This document shows positions 46,201 through 50,612 of a DNA stretch of 64,000 nt, one piece after another (positions within the stretch are counted from its first letter, which is position 1; every line of letters begins with the position of its first letter). The DNA is from Bicyclus anynana (Eukaryota; Arthropoda; Insecta; Lepidoptera; Nymphalidae). The notes beneath the pieces are model-generated. The model made no database searches and was not told the DNA's origin. It was given only the letters and a program-made list of their open reading frames with translations. The stretch covers positions 4,092,001-4,156,000 of the forward strand of contig NC_069110.1 in the NCBI RefSeq assembly GCF_947172395.1, given 5' to 3'. The translations under genes were made by a program, and so were the position numbers.

Positions 46201-47427
46201 GGTCTAATTACAACGAAAAATGGCATTGATTTTGATATATCTATATAGATAGTATAAAGAGCTGAAATTTGTGAAGTTGTAGAAGTTGCAATTTCTGGAT
46301 ATACTGGACCGATTTTGTCAATAGAAATTATTTTATTTGTCAATAAAAAGCCACCGTATTTGTGAATATCACAGCCATTTGATCTCCTTATTTCTACAGG
46401 AACCACAATTATACAGGATAAGGGTGCTTTTCCACCAGAGATGTGCTACGCGACGTTGCTATGGATGCGTTTGATATCCACCAATCATATTCATTGGTGT
46501 ACATAGCTCAGCACTGGTGGAAACGGATTTAACTAAGATATGTTTTTATATGGAAGGATGCGTGCTATGGATGCCTTCTATGGGTGCAGAGCAGAGTATA
46601 GGCACTCTGTTCTACGGCATGCCCGCGTTTTTACTTTGCGGCGGCGCATCTTTATAGCGCATCTTCCTCGCACAGCTATATAGCTTAGTATTGTTGGAAA
46701 CGGTCACATATTTTCGTAGAGATAGATTTCACATCTTCGCAGCACAGCTACATAGCACATCTCTGGTGGAAAGCACCCTTACCTCGGAGCATGTGCTAAT
46801 GTAGAAATCCAAACACAAGAAATCAACATCGGTAAAGTTATTCTTCAAAATCAAAAATCATTTATTTCAATATAGGCTCAGTTTACAAGCACTTTTGACA
46901 CGTCAGTTGACTATTTGTAAAGATTCTACCACCGGTTCGGAAGGCAGGTTCTGCTTTGAAGATACCGGAACGGTAGATCAACTGTTGAGTTTCTTACTCA
47001 ACAGTTGCTCTTTTGAAAAAGTCATACAGTATTATAATTTACAATTGATAACAATTACAATTTCTTATAGTTTTATTTCCTGTGTGAAGGTGGAAGCTGA
47101 TCCAATGGCCTCAAAGCGCTTTTATCTTTAAGGAACTCATCAATGTTGTAGTAACCTCGACAAAGTAAATGTTTTTAACACATTGCTTAAAGCTATGCAT
47201 TGGCAGGTCCATCACAGTCTTGGGGGTCTTGTTATAGAAGAGTACACCCAAACCTTGACAATGCATTGTTGCAGACGGCGAAACCGATTGAACAACACTG
47301 GAGAAAGCACAGTCTGTCCACGTTGGACGTGAAGACCGGTAAAGTCGCTATCACGTACCGACCCGTTATTGATACAACGTTGAACACCGAGGTGCAAACA
47401 ATACCTCCCGTACCGAGAGTTTATTAG
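24487..47427 (+). CDS. SdhA-like: Succinate dehydrogenase flavoprotein subunit-like gene (SDHA paralogue), 12 firm coding exons plus 2 uncertain N-terminal exons
   Basis: The product is the FAD-bearing catalytic subunit of mitochondrial complex II, oxidising succinate to fumarate in the matrix. Exons join in phase at 26086-26277, 29153-29226, 30164-30336, 37591-37749, 38170-38327, 39639-39803, 40499-40698, 41498-41689, 42638-42782, 43635-43762, 44282-44389 and 47275-47427, all with GT-AG borders. They give about 615 residues; SDHA is usually about 650-665 with its presequence. Visible motifs, in order: the Rossmann motif GAGGAGLRAA, RSHTIAAQGG with the histidine that carries covalent FAD, HPTG, the TEGCRGEGG to SRDVVSRS active-site arginine region, VPTVHYTMGG, HGANRLGAN, ESRGAH and a C-terminal RVY. 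Exon 5 reads GGGTIKNGKEMAKRTCAVADR, unlike the usual GGQ...GKGGQAHR form. Together with a short N-terminus this suggests a paralogue, as with the testis-biased SDHA copies of flies (inference). The family assignment is very secure; the start is not. Confidence 0.95.
24591..24639 (+). CDS. SDHA-like gene, candidate exon 2 (mitochondrial presequence)
   Basis: This 49-nt segment follows a T-rich tract ending in ACAG and is followed by GTATGG. After ATGAA it completes 18 codons that look like a mitochondrial targeting peptide. It ends in phase 0, whereas the exon at 26086 needs one incoming base to read into the GAGGAGLRAA motif. In another frame the exon reads VNFRIIIKNNIRQIFN, also basic and in phase with exon 3, but no in-frame start codon was found upstream for that frame. 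Confidence 0.5.
24713..24981 (-). mobile_element. SINE family B in intron 2 of the SDHA-like gene
   Basis: T-rich left end, TTACAAGTTAGCCCTTGACT, and right end CTGCGCCACGGAGGCCG. Opposite in orientation to the host gene. Confidence 0.88.
25020..25300 (-). mobile_element. Non-LTR retrotransposon C-terminal fragment
   Basis: Minus-strand translation gives CFASTFLIRTAKSWNAFRCH, resembling the RT C-terminal RTSRLWNSLP--VFP block of CR1/Jockey-type LINEs. A TAG stop and the ENLGKRA segment follow. Too short to classify. Confidence 0.55.
25405..25560 (+). mobile_element. tRNA-like SINE remnant, a further family
   Basis: GCCTCTATGGCACAGTGGTT resembles a box A and GGTTTTGGGTTCCTC a decayed box B. 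The body differs from families A and B. Confidence 0.45.
25610..25960 (+). repeat. Dispersed repeat, probable LINE 3' segment
   Basis: Contains AAGTCAAGGATCATCATTTA, whose translation resembles an RT thumb block, and CGGGCATACTCCGACCTAAT followed by ATCACGTGAGTTTTAGCCGT. I regard it as repeat-derived by its character; no second copy is in this window. Confidence 0.4.
26086..26277 (+). CDS. SDHA-like exon 3: FAD-binding Rossmann motif and flavinylation histidine
   Basis: The acceptor is TTGTCTATTACAG and the donor is ATAG|GTAAGG. The translation contains the dinucleotide-binding motif VIGAGGAGLRAA followed by LFPTRSHTIAAQGG. The histidine of the latter, about residue 70 in the 18-codon-leader model, is the covalent FAD attachment site in this family. 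The frame stays open upstream to an ATG at 25962, so an unspliced start there is a second possible N-terminus. The exon ends in phase 1. Confidence 0.92.
26381..26854 (+). mobile_element. Helitron-like element with GGGTA repeat, in intron 3
   Basis: Contains GTAGGGTAGAGTAGGGTACT-type repeats (26424-26510) and ends ACGAAGTCGCGGGCGTCCGC then CTAG before T. Same 3' terminus as the 567-867 element; the start is diffuse. Confidence 0.65.
27120..27434 (-). mobile_element. SINE family A, intron 3
   Basis: From GTCGTCGTCATCAACCCATA to CTGGGCTATCACGG with a conserved box B complement. Full length. Confidence 0.9.
27519..27822 (+). mobile_element. SINE family B, intron 3
   Basis: Starts CGGCCTCTGTGGCGCAGTGT, box B GGGTTCGATCC, ends AAGGACTTGTAGAAAATAAA. 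Several small deletions. It is followed directly by a GGGTAGGGGTAGGG tract and a degenerate Helitron-like end, GCGGTAGTCTGCTAG, at 27902. Confidence 0.85.
28272..28402 (-). mobile_element. LINE 3' end with ATTTC-repeat tail
   Basis: On the minus strand the segment ends GTGTACAATAAAGTATATTT followed by CATTTCATTTCATTTCAT, a short tandem tail typical of non-LTR elements. The 5' part is lost. Confidence 0.65.
28499..28742 (+). mobile_element. Helitron-like element, family 2, in intron 3
   Basis: The leader has ACTAATATTATAAACGCAAA and a GTGTGAAGTGTGAAAGTGTG stretch. The body has GCGATTTGGCTGAAATTTGG and the end is GAAGTCGCGGGCGTCCGCTA with G then T. The 3' hairpin GCGGGCGTCCGC precedes CTAG. 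Confidence 0.75.
29153..29226 (+). CDS. SDHA-like exon 4
   Basis: The exon encodes SMHEDDWRWHFYDTVKGSDW followed by LGDQ. This matches the conserved segment after the flavinylation site in which a DTVKGSDWLGDQ string is diagnostic of SDHA. The acceptor must be the AG at 29151-29152, because the AG four bases later would break the frame. It runs from phase 1 to phase 0. Confidence 0.92.
29249..29994. mobile_element. TIR element (ACAGGGTG family) with a nested SINE, intron 4
   Basis: Left TATACAGGGTGCTCGTCAGT then ATTTCCCATAACTCAAG is mirrored on the right by CTTGAAGTTATGGGAAATAC then ...CACCCTGTATA. The SINE A copy at 29454-29757 sits inside. A relative lies at 38332-38824 in intron 7. Confidence 0.8.
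29454..29757 (+). mobile_element. SINE family A nested in the TIR element
   Basis: Starts GTGATAGCCCAGTGGATATG, box B GGGTTCGAATCC, ends GCCGAATATGGGTTGATGAC. It is younger than its TIR host. Confidence 0.9.
30164..30336 (+). CDS. SDHA-like exon 5, diverged substrate-domain segment
   Basis: Bordered by TTTTTTTTAG and CG|GTGAGT. It contains ENMGMPFSRTKEGKIYQRSF, typical of SDHA, and CAVADR at its end. Between them the usual GGQ...GKGGQAHR stretch is replaced by GGGTIKNGKEMAKR, so residues that are near-invariant in canonical SDHA differ here. It ends in phase 2. Confidence 0.93.
30370..30560 (-). mobile_element. RTE-type LINE tail fragment
   Basis: CAAATGGACATCCACTGCTG to GTCGGCTCTTTGAAC matches the end of the RTE-like relics at 32.4 and 34.6 kb. 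Strongly diverged. Confidence 0.55.
30607..30797 (-). mobile_element. Helitron-like element, family 1
   Basis: Starts with CTAGCTGAGGTCACGCGG (the minus-strand 3' end) and finishes TTTATAATATTAGTATAGA. The internal CCCGTTCCCGTATGG and GACCAGTAGTTTCTGAGATT are family text. Confidence 0.7.
31051..31279 (+). mobile_element. RTE-type LINE C-terminal fragment, sense orientation
   Basis: Translation contains RPTRWTEDIKRVAGIRWMQV and AQYRDVW, the C-terminal block seen in the minus-strand relic at 32388-33156. It ends AGTGGATGTCCATCGGCTGA then GATGATG. Confidence 0.8.
31812..32013 (-). mobile_element. Helitron-like element, family 1
   Basis: Contains TGGTTCCCGTTCCCGTAGGA, GATAAATGGGCTATCTAACA and AATCAAACAAACAAATAAAC, ending ATTATTAGTATAGATA. 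The CTAG end is mutated. Confidence 0.65.
32388..33156 (-). mobile_element. RTE-type LINE, 3' part of RT, degenerate
   Basis: Minus-strand frames give MAQTLDDLSTMLNDLSRVSQ, QVGLKMNMAKTKIMCNAH, FEQCVLPVMTYGSETWSLTM and RRLRVTQRAMERAM, the palm-thumb region of RTE-type RTs. VAGIRWMQVAQYRDVW is near the tail. Frameshifts separate the blocks. The end has a CATCATCATCATCAT run. It is a different subfamily from the 13.7-kb LINE. Confidence 0.88.
33478..33563. repeat. Inverted repeat hairpin
   Basis: AAACCTATTTTTTCACGCTT and AACTTAAAT are mirrored by ATTTAAGTTAGAGCGTGAAA then TAAATAGGTTT, around a roughly 22-base loop. Confidence 0.85.
33971..34027. repeat. Inverted repeat hairpin
   Basis: AGATTGCAATTTATGATTGT then TTACAC pairs with GTGTAAACAATCTTAAATTG then CAATCT. 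Related AATCTAAGATT and TTGCAATCT words recur between 32130 and 34170, so it probably belongs to a larger decayed TIR element. Confidence 0.8.
34621..35070 (-). mobile_element. RTE-type LINE 3' fragment
   Basis: Second copy of the 32388-33156 family. Shared text includes CGCTTGATGTCGTCC, ACTGTTCGAAGACTTTTGTC and GATTCGATCATGCAGAGATA. It has an internal deletion relative to the other copy. Confidence 0.85.
35128..35366 (-). mobile_element. SINE family A with internal deletion
   Basis: Begins TATCAACCCATATTCGGCTC and ends GGGATATCATGGCTC. About 60 bases between the CCTGGTTTCCTCAC and AACTGAAAAATTGG segments are missing. Confidence 0.85.
36030..36325 (-). mobile_element. SINE family B
   Basis: Left end TTTTTTATTCTTTACAAGTA; right end decays after CCGCGTTTACCACTGG. 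Box B complement GATCGAACCCAGGACCTCCG is intact. Confidence 0.85.
36399..36537 (-). mobile_element. Helitron-like element, family 1, truncated
   Basis: Retains CTCGATAAATAGGCTATCTA and AGCAAACAAACAAACTCTTC to ATTAGTATAGATTC. The CTAG-bearing end is lost. Confidence 0.65.
36745..37564. mobile_element. Harbinger-like TIR element with transposase relic and nested SINE, intron 5
   Basis: The left GAGTGATTTCAGACTAGCGT is mirrored by the right ACGCTAGTCTGAAACCGCTC. Internal text is rich in GCGCGTATA words. A plus-strand segment near 36920-37045 reads RRRLRRRKKCWVSQIVASR followed by HFNSSTLL, resembling the N-terminal RR-WV-P region of PIF/Harbinger transposases. SINE A at 37112-37428 is inserted in it. 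The target duplication is not clear. Confidence 0.6.
37112..37428 (+). mobile_element. SINE family A nested in the Harbinger-like element
   Basis: Starts GAGCCGTGATAGCCCAGTGG and ends GAATATGGGTTGATAATGAT. Box B reads GGGTTTGAATCC, one change from consensus. It ends about 160 bases before exon 6. Confidence 0.9.
37591..37749 (+). CDS. SDHA-like exon 6
   Basis: The exon begins with the last base of an arginine codon and reads TGHALLHTLYGY, the conserved TGH-LLHTLYG string. It then reads NEFFVLDLMLQDGAVVGALA, a family-typical beta-rich stretch. The acceptor TTTTTTTATAG is good and the donor is ACAG|GTGTGT. The preceding intron is about 7.25 kb, the largest in the gene, and holds LINE, SINE, Helitron-like and Harbinger-like insertions. 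Confidence 0.93.
37769..37960 (+). mobile_element. Helitron-like element, family 1, most complete copy
   Basis: Begins TCTTCTATACTAATATTATA after an A and ends TGTGTGGCGTCAGCTAG before a T. It lies about 20 bases after the exon 6 donor and contains CAGTGTTAGATAGCCCATTT, shared by the minus-strand copies. Confidence 0.75.
38170..38327 (+). CDS. SDHA-like exon 7 with catalytic HPTG
   Basis: The translation contains AKNTVIATGGYPRMYFSCTA, then HTCTGDGGAM and LQDLEFIQFHPTG. The ATGG segment contacts FAD, and the histidine of FHPTG lies at the dicarboxylate site in this family. Phase 2 in and phase 1 out; the donor is ACTG|GTAAAT. Confidence 0.94.
38332..38824. mobile_element. TIR element (ACAGGGTG family) with SINE insertion, intron 7
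   Basis: TATACAGGATGCTAGGGAGT at the left and CAGCCTGTATA at the right, with GGAAATACT near both. The left terminus occurs twice, at 38332 and about 38526, on either side of a SINE A fragment (38370-38520). Confidence 0.7.
38370..38520 (-). mobile_element. SINE family A fragment
   Basis: CTTCACTGCTGAGTTCGAGT to GAGACATGTGATATTTAATT. The tRNA head and part of the body are absent. Confidence 0.8.
38977..39050 (+). mobile_element. SINE family B 3' fragment
   Basis: CATCACTTACCACCAGGTGA through AAGGGCTAACTTATC and an A-rich tail. Confidence 0.75.
39120..39260 (-). mobile_element. SINE family C remnant
   Basis: CCTGTTCCCCTCCAACTA...GGGTACGACAATAGTC...CATCACCGTTGAGC is the reverse complement of the 51255-51420 element, shortened and mutated in box B. 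Confidence 0.6.
39639..39803 (+). CDS. SDHA-like exon 8 with active-site arginine region
   Basis: It reads GSGCLMTEGCRGEGGYIVNS then RFMEKYAPKAKDLASRDVVS followed by RSIATEIRQG. The arginine of the SRDVVSR string corresponds to the catalytic proton-shuttle region of SDHA. Thirty-odd bases after the donor CAAG|GTACAA the intron turns into a long GAT-type repeat. Confidence 0.95.
39837..40485 (+). repeat. GATGRT-type microsatellite filling intron 8 of the SDHA-like gene
   Basis: About 650 bases of imperfect GAT, GGT and GATGATGGT units occupy nearly the whole intron between exons 8 and 9. It begins some 33 bases after the donor and stops about 13 bases before the exon 9 acceptor AG. Long acidic, methionine-rich or histidine-rich ORFs across it are repeat artefacts. 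Confidence 0.97.
40499..40698 (+). CDS. SDHA-like exon 9 with VPTVHYTMGG
   Basis: It encodes RGVGPKKDHVYLQLHHLP, then ERLPGISETA and VPTVHYTMGGIPINWKGE. The VHY histidine binds substrate in the family. The acceptor is AATATTTCTATGTTACAG, only just outside the GAT-type repeat. The donor is GAGAG|GTATTT. The last 40-odd bases of the exon are copied twice more in the following intron. Confidence 0.95.
40661..40915 (+). repeat. Tandem triplication of the 3' end of exon 9 and its donor
   Basis: The sequence ACACTATGGGG...ATTCC followed by TGGAAAG recurs at 40661, 40750 and 40831, a period of 81-89 bases. The first copy is real exon sequence. The second still reads YTMGAIPINWKEEI before a stop. 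The donor GAG|GTA has become GAGATA in copy two and GATGTT in copy three, so both extra donors are weakened or lost. Confidence 0.9.
41498..41689 (+). CDS. SDHA-like exon 10 with HGANRLGAN motif
   Basis: Begins after TTTATAG and reads ALAYKGADTVIPGLHSAGEA, then CHGANRLGANSILD and VVFGKSIGLNMARIAKPGE. The arginine of HGANRLG is a substrate-binding residue in SDHA. It is in phase 0 at both ends; the donor is AGAC|GTATGA. Confidence 0.94.
41834..42152 (-). mobile_element. SINE family A, intron 10
   Basis: From ATCATTATCAACCCATATTC to CGGGCTATCACGGCTCT. Diverged, with box B changed to GATTCGAAGC on the complement. Confidence 0.88.
42247..42290. repeat. Rearranged SINE head junction
   Basis: AGGATAACGCTACGAGGCGC and GTATGCGCCACGGAGGCTGT place sense and antisense bits of the SINE B head side by side, a small inverted duplication at the 5' end of the copy. 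Confidence 0.5.
42263..42550 (+). mobile_element. SINE family B with duplicated head, intron 10
   Basis: ACGAGGCGCAGTGGTATGCG is followed by CCACGGAGGCTGTC, an inverted bit of head sequence, then the normal GGTCCTGGGTTCGATACC and body. Ends GGGCTAACTTGTAAAGAATA. Confidence 0.82.
42638..42782 (+). CDS. SDHA-like exon 11, helical domain
   Basis: Begins after TTTTGCAG and encodes a helical stretch ending HELRAKMRATMQNKCGVFRD. This matches the -LR-KMQ-TMQ-...VFR- pattern of the SDHA C-terminal helical domain. Donor GAAG|GTAAAT, phase 1 out. Confidence 0.93.
42914..43016 (+). mobile_element. SINE family B 3' fragment, intron 11
   Basis: AACAAGTTAGCCCGCTTCCA to GGCTAACTTGTAAAGAATAA with a 14-base A run. 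Only the last 100 bases are present. Confidence 0.85.
43297..43540 (-). mobile_element. SINE family A, 3'-truncated, intron 11
   Basis: Starts GTTAGGTCAATAGTCCACCA and ends GGGCTAACACGGCTAAC. Ends about 95 bases before exon 12. Confidence 0.85.
43635..43762 (+). CDS. SDHA-like exon 12, helical domain
   Basis: Begins after CTACATTACAG. Contains RKNWNSDLIEALELQNMLQ, the WN(S/T)DL-E-LEL-N(L/M)L signature of SDHA. Phase 2 in, phase 0 out; donor CAG|GTGAGA. Confidence 0.94.
44282..44389 (+). CDS. SDHA-like exon 13 with ESRGAH
   Basis: Reads VVACALNRTESRGAHFRDDF followed by PKREDEMDYSKDTKGQ. ESRGAH-R-DF--R-DE is the family signature. The usual alanine or serine after GAH is phenylalanine here. 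It is in phase 0 at both ends; donor ACAG|GTGATC. Confidence 0.93.
44788..45972 (-). mobile_element. mariner-family transposon with dead transposase, intron 13
   Basis: Ends are CGGTGTTCATTAAGTAGT and ACTTACTTAATAAACACCG. Minus-strand translation yields the mariner blocks EQIVKQVEKMFLCDRHVVRF, FHHNDPETKQPKSMTWKM, VLFHQDYAPAYRFNVVMA and THSPSLAPSDFHLLPRLKK. The HQD and APSD acidic residues are visible, but many stops and frameshifts separate the blocks. It lies antisense to the host gene. Confidence 0.9.
46419..46781. mobile_element. MITE with 28-bp TIRs, intron 13
   Basis: AGGGTGCTTTTCCACCAGAG then ATGTGCTA at the left is mirrored by TAGCACATCTCTGGTGGAAA then GCACCCT at the right. TAA and TTA flank it. 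Internal GTGGAAACGG and GCAGAGCA words are also semi-palindromic. No coding sequence. Confidence 0.85.
46843..47253 (-). mobile_element. Jockey-like LINE, 5'-truncated 3' end, next to the last exon
   Basis: The reverse complement reads TTTGGGTGTACTCTTCTATA...TTTACTTTGTCGAGGTTACT...AAACTATAAGAAATTGTAAT and ends AAATAAATGATTTTTGATTT. It matches 6268-6397 plus 8412-8690. It stops 21 bases before exon 14. Confidence 0.85.
47275..47427 (+). CDS. SDHA-like terminal exon 14 and stop
   Basis: Begins after ATTGTTGCAG and encodes PIEQHWRKHSL, YRPVIDTTLNTEVQT and IPPVPRVY, then TAG. The QHWRKHTL and VIDxTL...VPPxxRxY strings are the conserved SDHA C-terminus. Only about 21 bases separate the acceptor from a 5'-truncated LINE insertion upstream. 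Confidence 0.95.
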   Translation, partial: TAKPIEQHWRKHSLSTLDVKTGKVAITYRPVIDTTLNTEVQTIPPVPRVY

Positions 47428-47484
47428 TTTTACCATTACTTTAAACTGTGGTTAATTACTTATTATTACAATAGTTAGTTAAAG

Positions 47485-47496
47485 AATAAATAAAAT
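47485..47496 (+). promoter_or_regulatory. Candidate polyadenylation signals of the SDHA-like gene
   Basis: An AATAAATAAAA cluster lies about 60 bases after the stop codon at 47425-47427, the normal position for a polyadenylation hexamer. No other gene end nearby competes for it. Confidence 0.6.
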
Positions 47497-47739
47497 GTCT
47501 AACATATAAATATTATTTCTCTACTCCCATTTTGCTTTAACCTCAAACTATATCACAAAATATATATATTAAGTGGGGATAATTTTTTTTTGCTCGTTTA
47601 ATTCATACTGAGGGGTATCTTTCTATAGGTCTTTAAACTTATTTTATTTATTTATTAATCTACAAAAAACATAAATTTAAGCCTAGTTCTACCAACGTAT
47701 TTCGAGCTAGGGATTCGTTTGTAAAATATTAAGCTTTAA

Positions 47740-47960
47740 AGAGCTAACTTTTGTAAGAGTCAAGTGTCCCCACCCTCTACCGGCTAAACGTTATTTATGG
47801 ATACAATATGAAAAAAATCACAAAAGTAGGATACATAATGAAATTACAAGGAAAACTATGACGGCTAATTAGCAATTGCTATAAAAAGAGTAATAGTCGA
47901 CCAACTTAAAAAACGTAATTGGAAATCGAAAATTGCATACTAATTCCATTGTTAATTAAA
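47740..47960 (-). repeat. Dispersed repeat shared with 1840-2050
   Basis: Contains CACCCTCTACCGGCTAAACG and TTATTTATGGATA, the reverse complement of the block near 1975-2010. Located downstream of the SDHA-like gene. Confidence 0.7.
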
Positions 47961-48814
47961 AAGATAAACTTGTCACTACGATAACTCATGAGTCTGTTAA
48001 AACTAGGATGACGAGATTTGGTAAGTGTAAGTATATTAATTAAGTCTATAAAAAATTAGGGTTCCTTCCCTACATGCAAAGCGAGGATGAATTTTATATT
48101 GTCTATCTTATAGTGTGGGGTATCGTTATCGGTATTTCTGTACATTTACTTTTTCACAGCTCTTAAGGGACAGTAGACCTACGTATCTATAAAATGAATC
48201 GCAAAATGCGTTGGTAAGCGCATAACTCAACAACGCCTGGACCAATTTAACCAATTTTTTTTTAAATGTTCGTTGAAGTTCTAGGCTAACTAGGATGGTT
48301 TTTAAGGAGAAAAAATTTAAAAAAAATAAAAAAAATGTATACTCGCATACAAACGATTCATTATAATTTAAATTTTAATATGTATAGGGTAGGGGTAGGG
48401 TAGAAGTAGGGTAGGGGTAGGGTAGGAGTAAGGTCAACGAAGTGATACTATAAGGGTTAGTTTATTCCTTTTGAGGTTCAGTACCCTGATAAAATTGAAG
48501 AGTCTATCTGTGATTTCTAAAGTTTTTTTAATGTTATTCATATAGTTATTTACACGATACAAAACACAAATAACCTATTTTTATATCTGTTTTCTAGGAT
48601 ATTCTTTGGAAAAGCTGAACCGATTTCAATGGGACTTGCACTGGACGATAGATGAGGTTACTGAGTCACATAGAAGTTAGGTAGGTACTTCTTATCTCTG
48701 AAAAATCTATTATTCTTTCGAAATTCGTGAAAAGCTGAGTGTCACGCTTAACATCGCAGGTTTCCGCAAGTATTGTATTCAATACATCTATATTGTTAAT
48801 AGATATATCTTGGA
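47961..48814. other. Intergenic DNA with a GGGTAG tract
   Basis: The tract GGGTAGGGGTAGGGTAGAAG lies at about 48387-48432. Flanking text such as CTGAACCGATTTCAATGGGA resembles the bodies of the Helitron-like family, so a decayed member is likely. No exon seen. Confidence 0.45.
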
Positions 48815-49005
48815 CTAGGTGACGCCGCGCGGTTTCACTTGCGTGGTCCCCGTACCGGTAGGAATACGGGGATAATGTATAGCCTTCCTCGATAAATGGG
48901 CTATCTAACACTGAAAGAATTTTTCAAATCAGACCAGTAGTTACCGAGATTAGCGCGTTCAATCAAACAAACAAACTCATCAGCTTTATAATATTAGTAT
49001 AGATT
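48815..49005 (-). mobile_element. Helitron-like element, family 1
   Basis: CTAGGTGACGCCGCGCGGTT at the left (minus-strand 3' end with its hairpin) and ATAATATTAGTATAGATTC at the right. One of the better-preserved copies. Confidence 0.72.
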
Positions 49006-49073
49006 CTAAACAGTGACACCAGTTTATATTGGATCCATATATAACTACTATTTCATGATACCTACTGCGTAAC

Positions 49074-49238
49074 AGTATATAAATGGGTAACAAAACAAAC
49101 TCTCAAAAGCACTCGACATCACAATCGGCACGAAAATGAAAGAGCACGCCGCGGGGGAAAACTTTACCAACGTAACTGTACCGTTCATCACTATCGAAAT
49201 ATTCTGTATCAGAGAATAATGCCACCTCGGAGGAAGGA
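49074..49238 (+). promoter_or_regulatory. Candidate TATA promoter and first exon of an unidentified gene
   Basis: AGTATATAAATGGG at about 49074 is a good TATA box. About 160 bases later GAGGAAGGA|GTGAGT is a strong donor. A 27-codon ORF starts at the ATG at 49137. The region turns distinctly CG-rich, up to about 49570, with GC-box-like GGGCGTGG and CCCCGCC words. The transcript's coding part is unknown; the 63279 exon is the only downstream candidate. Confidence 0.35.
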
Positions 49239-49490
49239 GTGAGTTATCTCAAAAATACTAGAGGCATTGTGGATGCTCCTTTGTCAGATGACAAGAATCA
49301 GTCAGCGCATCGAAGGGGTGATAATCCCGCGCAGGCGATGCGTGGCCCCGCCTGTGGGCGTGGCCTAAAACCACCCCTACCCCACCGTCTCCGGCGACCG
49401 GACGAGGCTTCGCTATTATCCTAGCTTCCTGTCCGCGAACGCTCGCCTGCTCCTCAAATATATCGATTTGTTTATTTTTTTGCCGCGCAG

Positions 49491-49597
49491 GCAACCCGGT
49501 GTCTTCCGGACCTGACGTGACGTGTCCGGCCGCCGGCGCCGGGACCGGCATGGACTGTGACGGTGCTCCGGCTTCCGAGTAATGCAGCTGACTCAAG
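49491..49597 (+). other. Candidate 5' exon, CG-rich
   Basis: A pyrimidine tract GTTTATTTTTTTGCCGCGCAG precedes it and CTCAAG|GTAAGA follows. It is GC-rich, unlike its surroundings. No frame from the candidate exon at 49238 passes through without a stop, but ATGCAGCTGACTCAAG at its end could start translation in phase 1. Could be a non-coding leader exon. Confidence 0.35.
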
Positions 49598-50404
49598 GTA
49601 AGACTTGCGGGTGAAGGCTATACTTTAGTAGGTTAACTCTAGTCTGTGGTCACACCTTTCATACTCGTTCTAGGGTCCATCATCTGTAATTTGAAGAACA
49701 CGTGTTCTATTAGATTTTCTCTCTTAACGAAGGAAAGCCTGGCCAATAAGTAGACTGCTTAATCTGCTTTTACGACTCTCCAAATACAAATTTCTGCCAC
49801 CACTCTAGCCTAGAGGATATAGGTTATTACATAGGTACTGTCCTACTATTATAACCGACTAACGAAATACTGATATTTAATAGGTACTACTCATAGGTAA
49901 ACTGTAATATTGTGTGTATTATTTTAGAATTAAGAGTACCTATCTAGAACCAGACAATTACTAAGAGTCCAGATGAATTGGTATCGGTTTATGATCTGAA
50001 AAAGCGCTGTTTCTTTTTGTGTTCTGCCTCTATACCACTATTGCGAATGTTGAACTTAACTGATATTTTCCGTACCAAAAGAGAAGCTGGGTATTTTATT
50101 AAATCACTGTAGACAACGAGAATTTTGCTGCTAGCGGACGCTCTCTAATTCGTCAGCCTTTAGACCTTCTTAATCCAATCCTCTCGCGAAATTCTTTCTT
50201 AACTGTTGTCTATTTACTATAAATTACCTCCCTGTCAAATTTCAACTTTGTACGTTGTGTAGTTTTTCGAGATTTTGAGTGACCTATATTTTTTATAATC
50301 CTTTAAAGTTTTAGTAGCTTAATCATCATCATCAACTTCCTCGATGCAAGAAATTAGGCGAGACTGATTATTCGGTGATCAAACATCTTAAATACGGTAT
50401 ACGG

Positions 50405-50612
50405 TGGGAGGCTTCGGCCGTGGCTAGTTACCACCATACCAGCAAAGACGTACCGCCAAGCGATTTAGGTTCCGGTACGATGTCGTGTAGAAACTGAAAG
50501 GGTTGTGGATTTTCATCCTAAAAGTGTGAAAGTTAAAGTTAAAGTGCTTCAATACTTACCATCAGGTGAGATTGTAGCCAAGGGCTAACTTTCAAAGAAT
50601 AAAAATAAACTA
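50405..50612 (+). mobile_element. SINE family B, 5'-truncated
   Basis: Starts GTGGGAGGCTTCGGCCGTGG and ends CAAGGGCTAACTTTCAAAGA. The tRNA-like part is missing and the middle is rearranged. Confidence 0.8.

Noticed and set aside
49258..49596. 112-codon minus-strand ORF
   Set aside because: It covers the CG-rich patch where stops are rare; no motif, and plus-strand splice signals in the same place are better.
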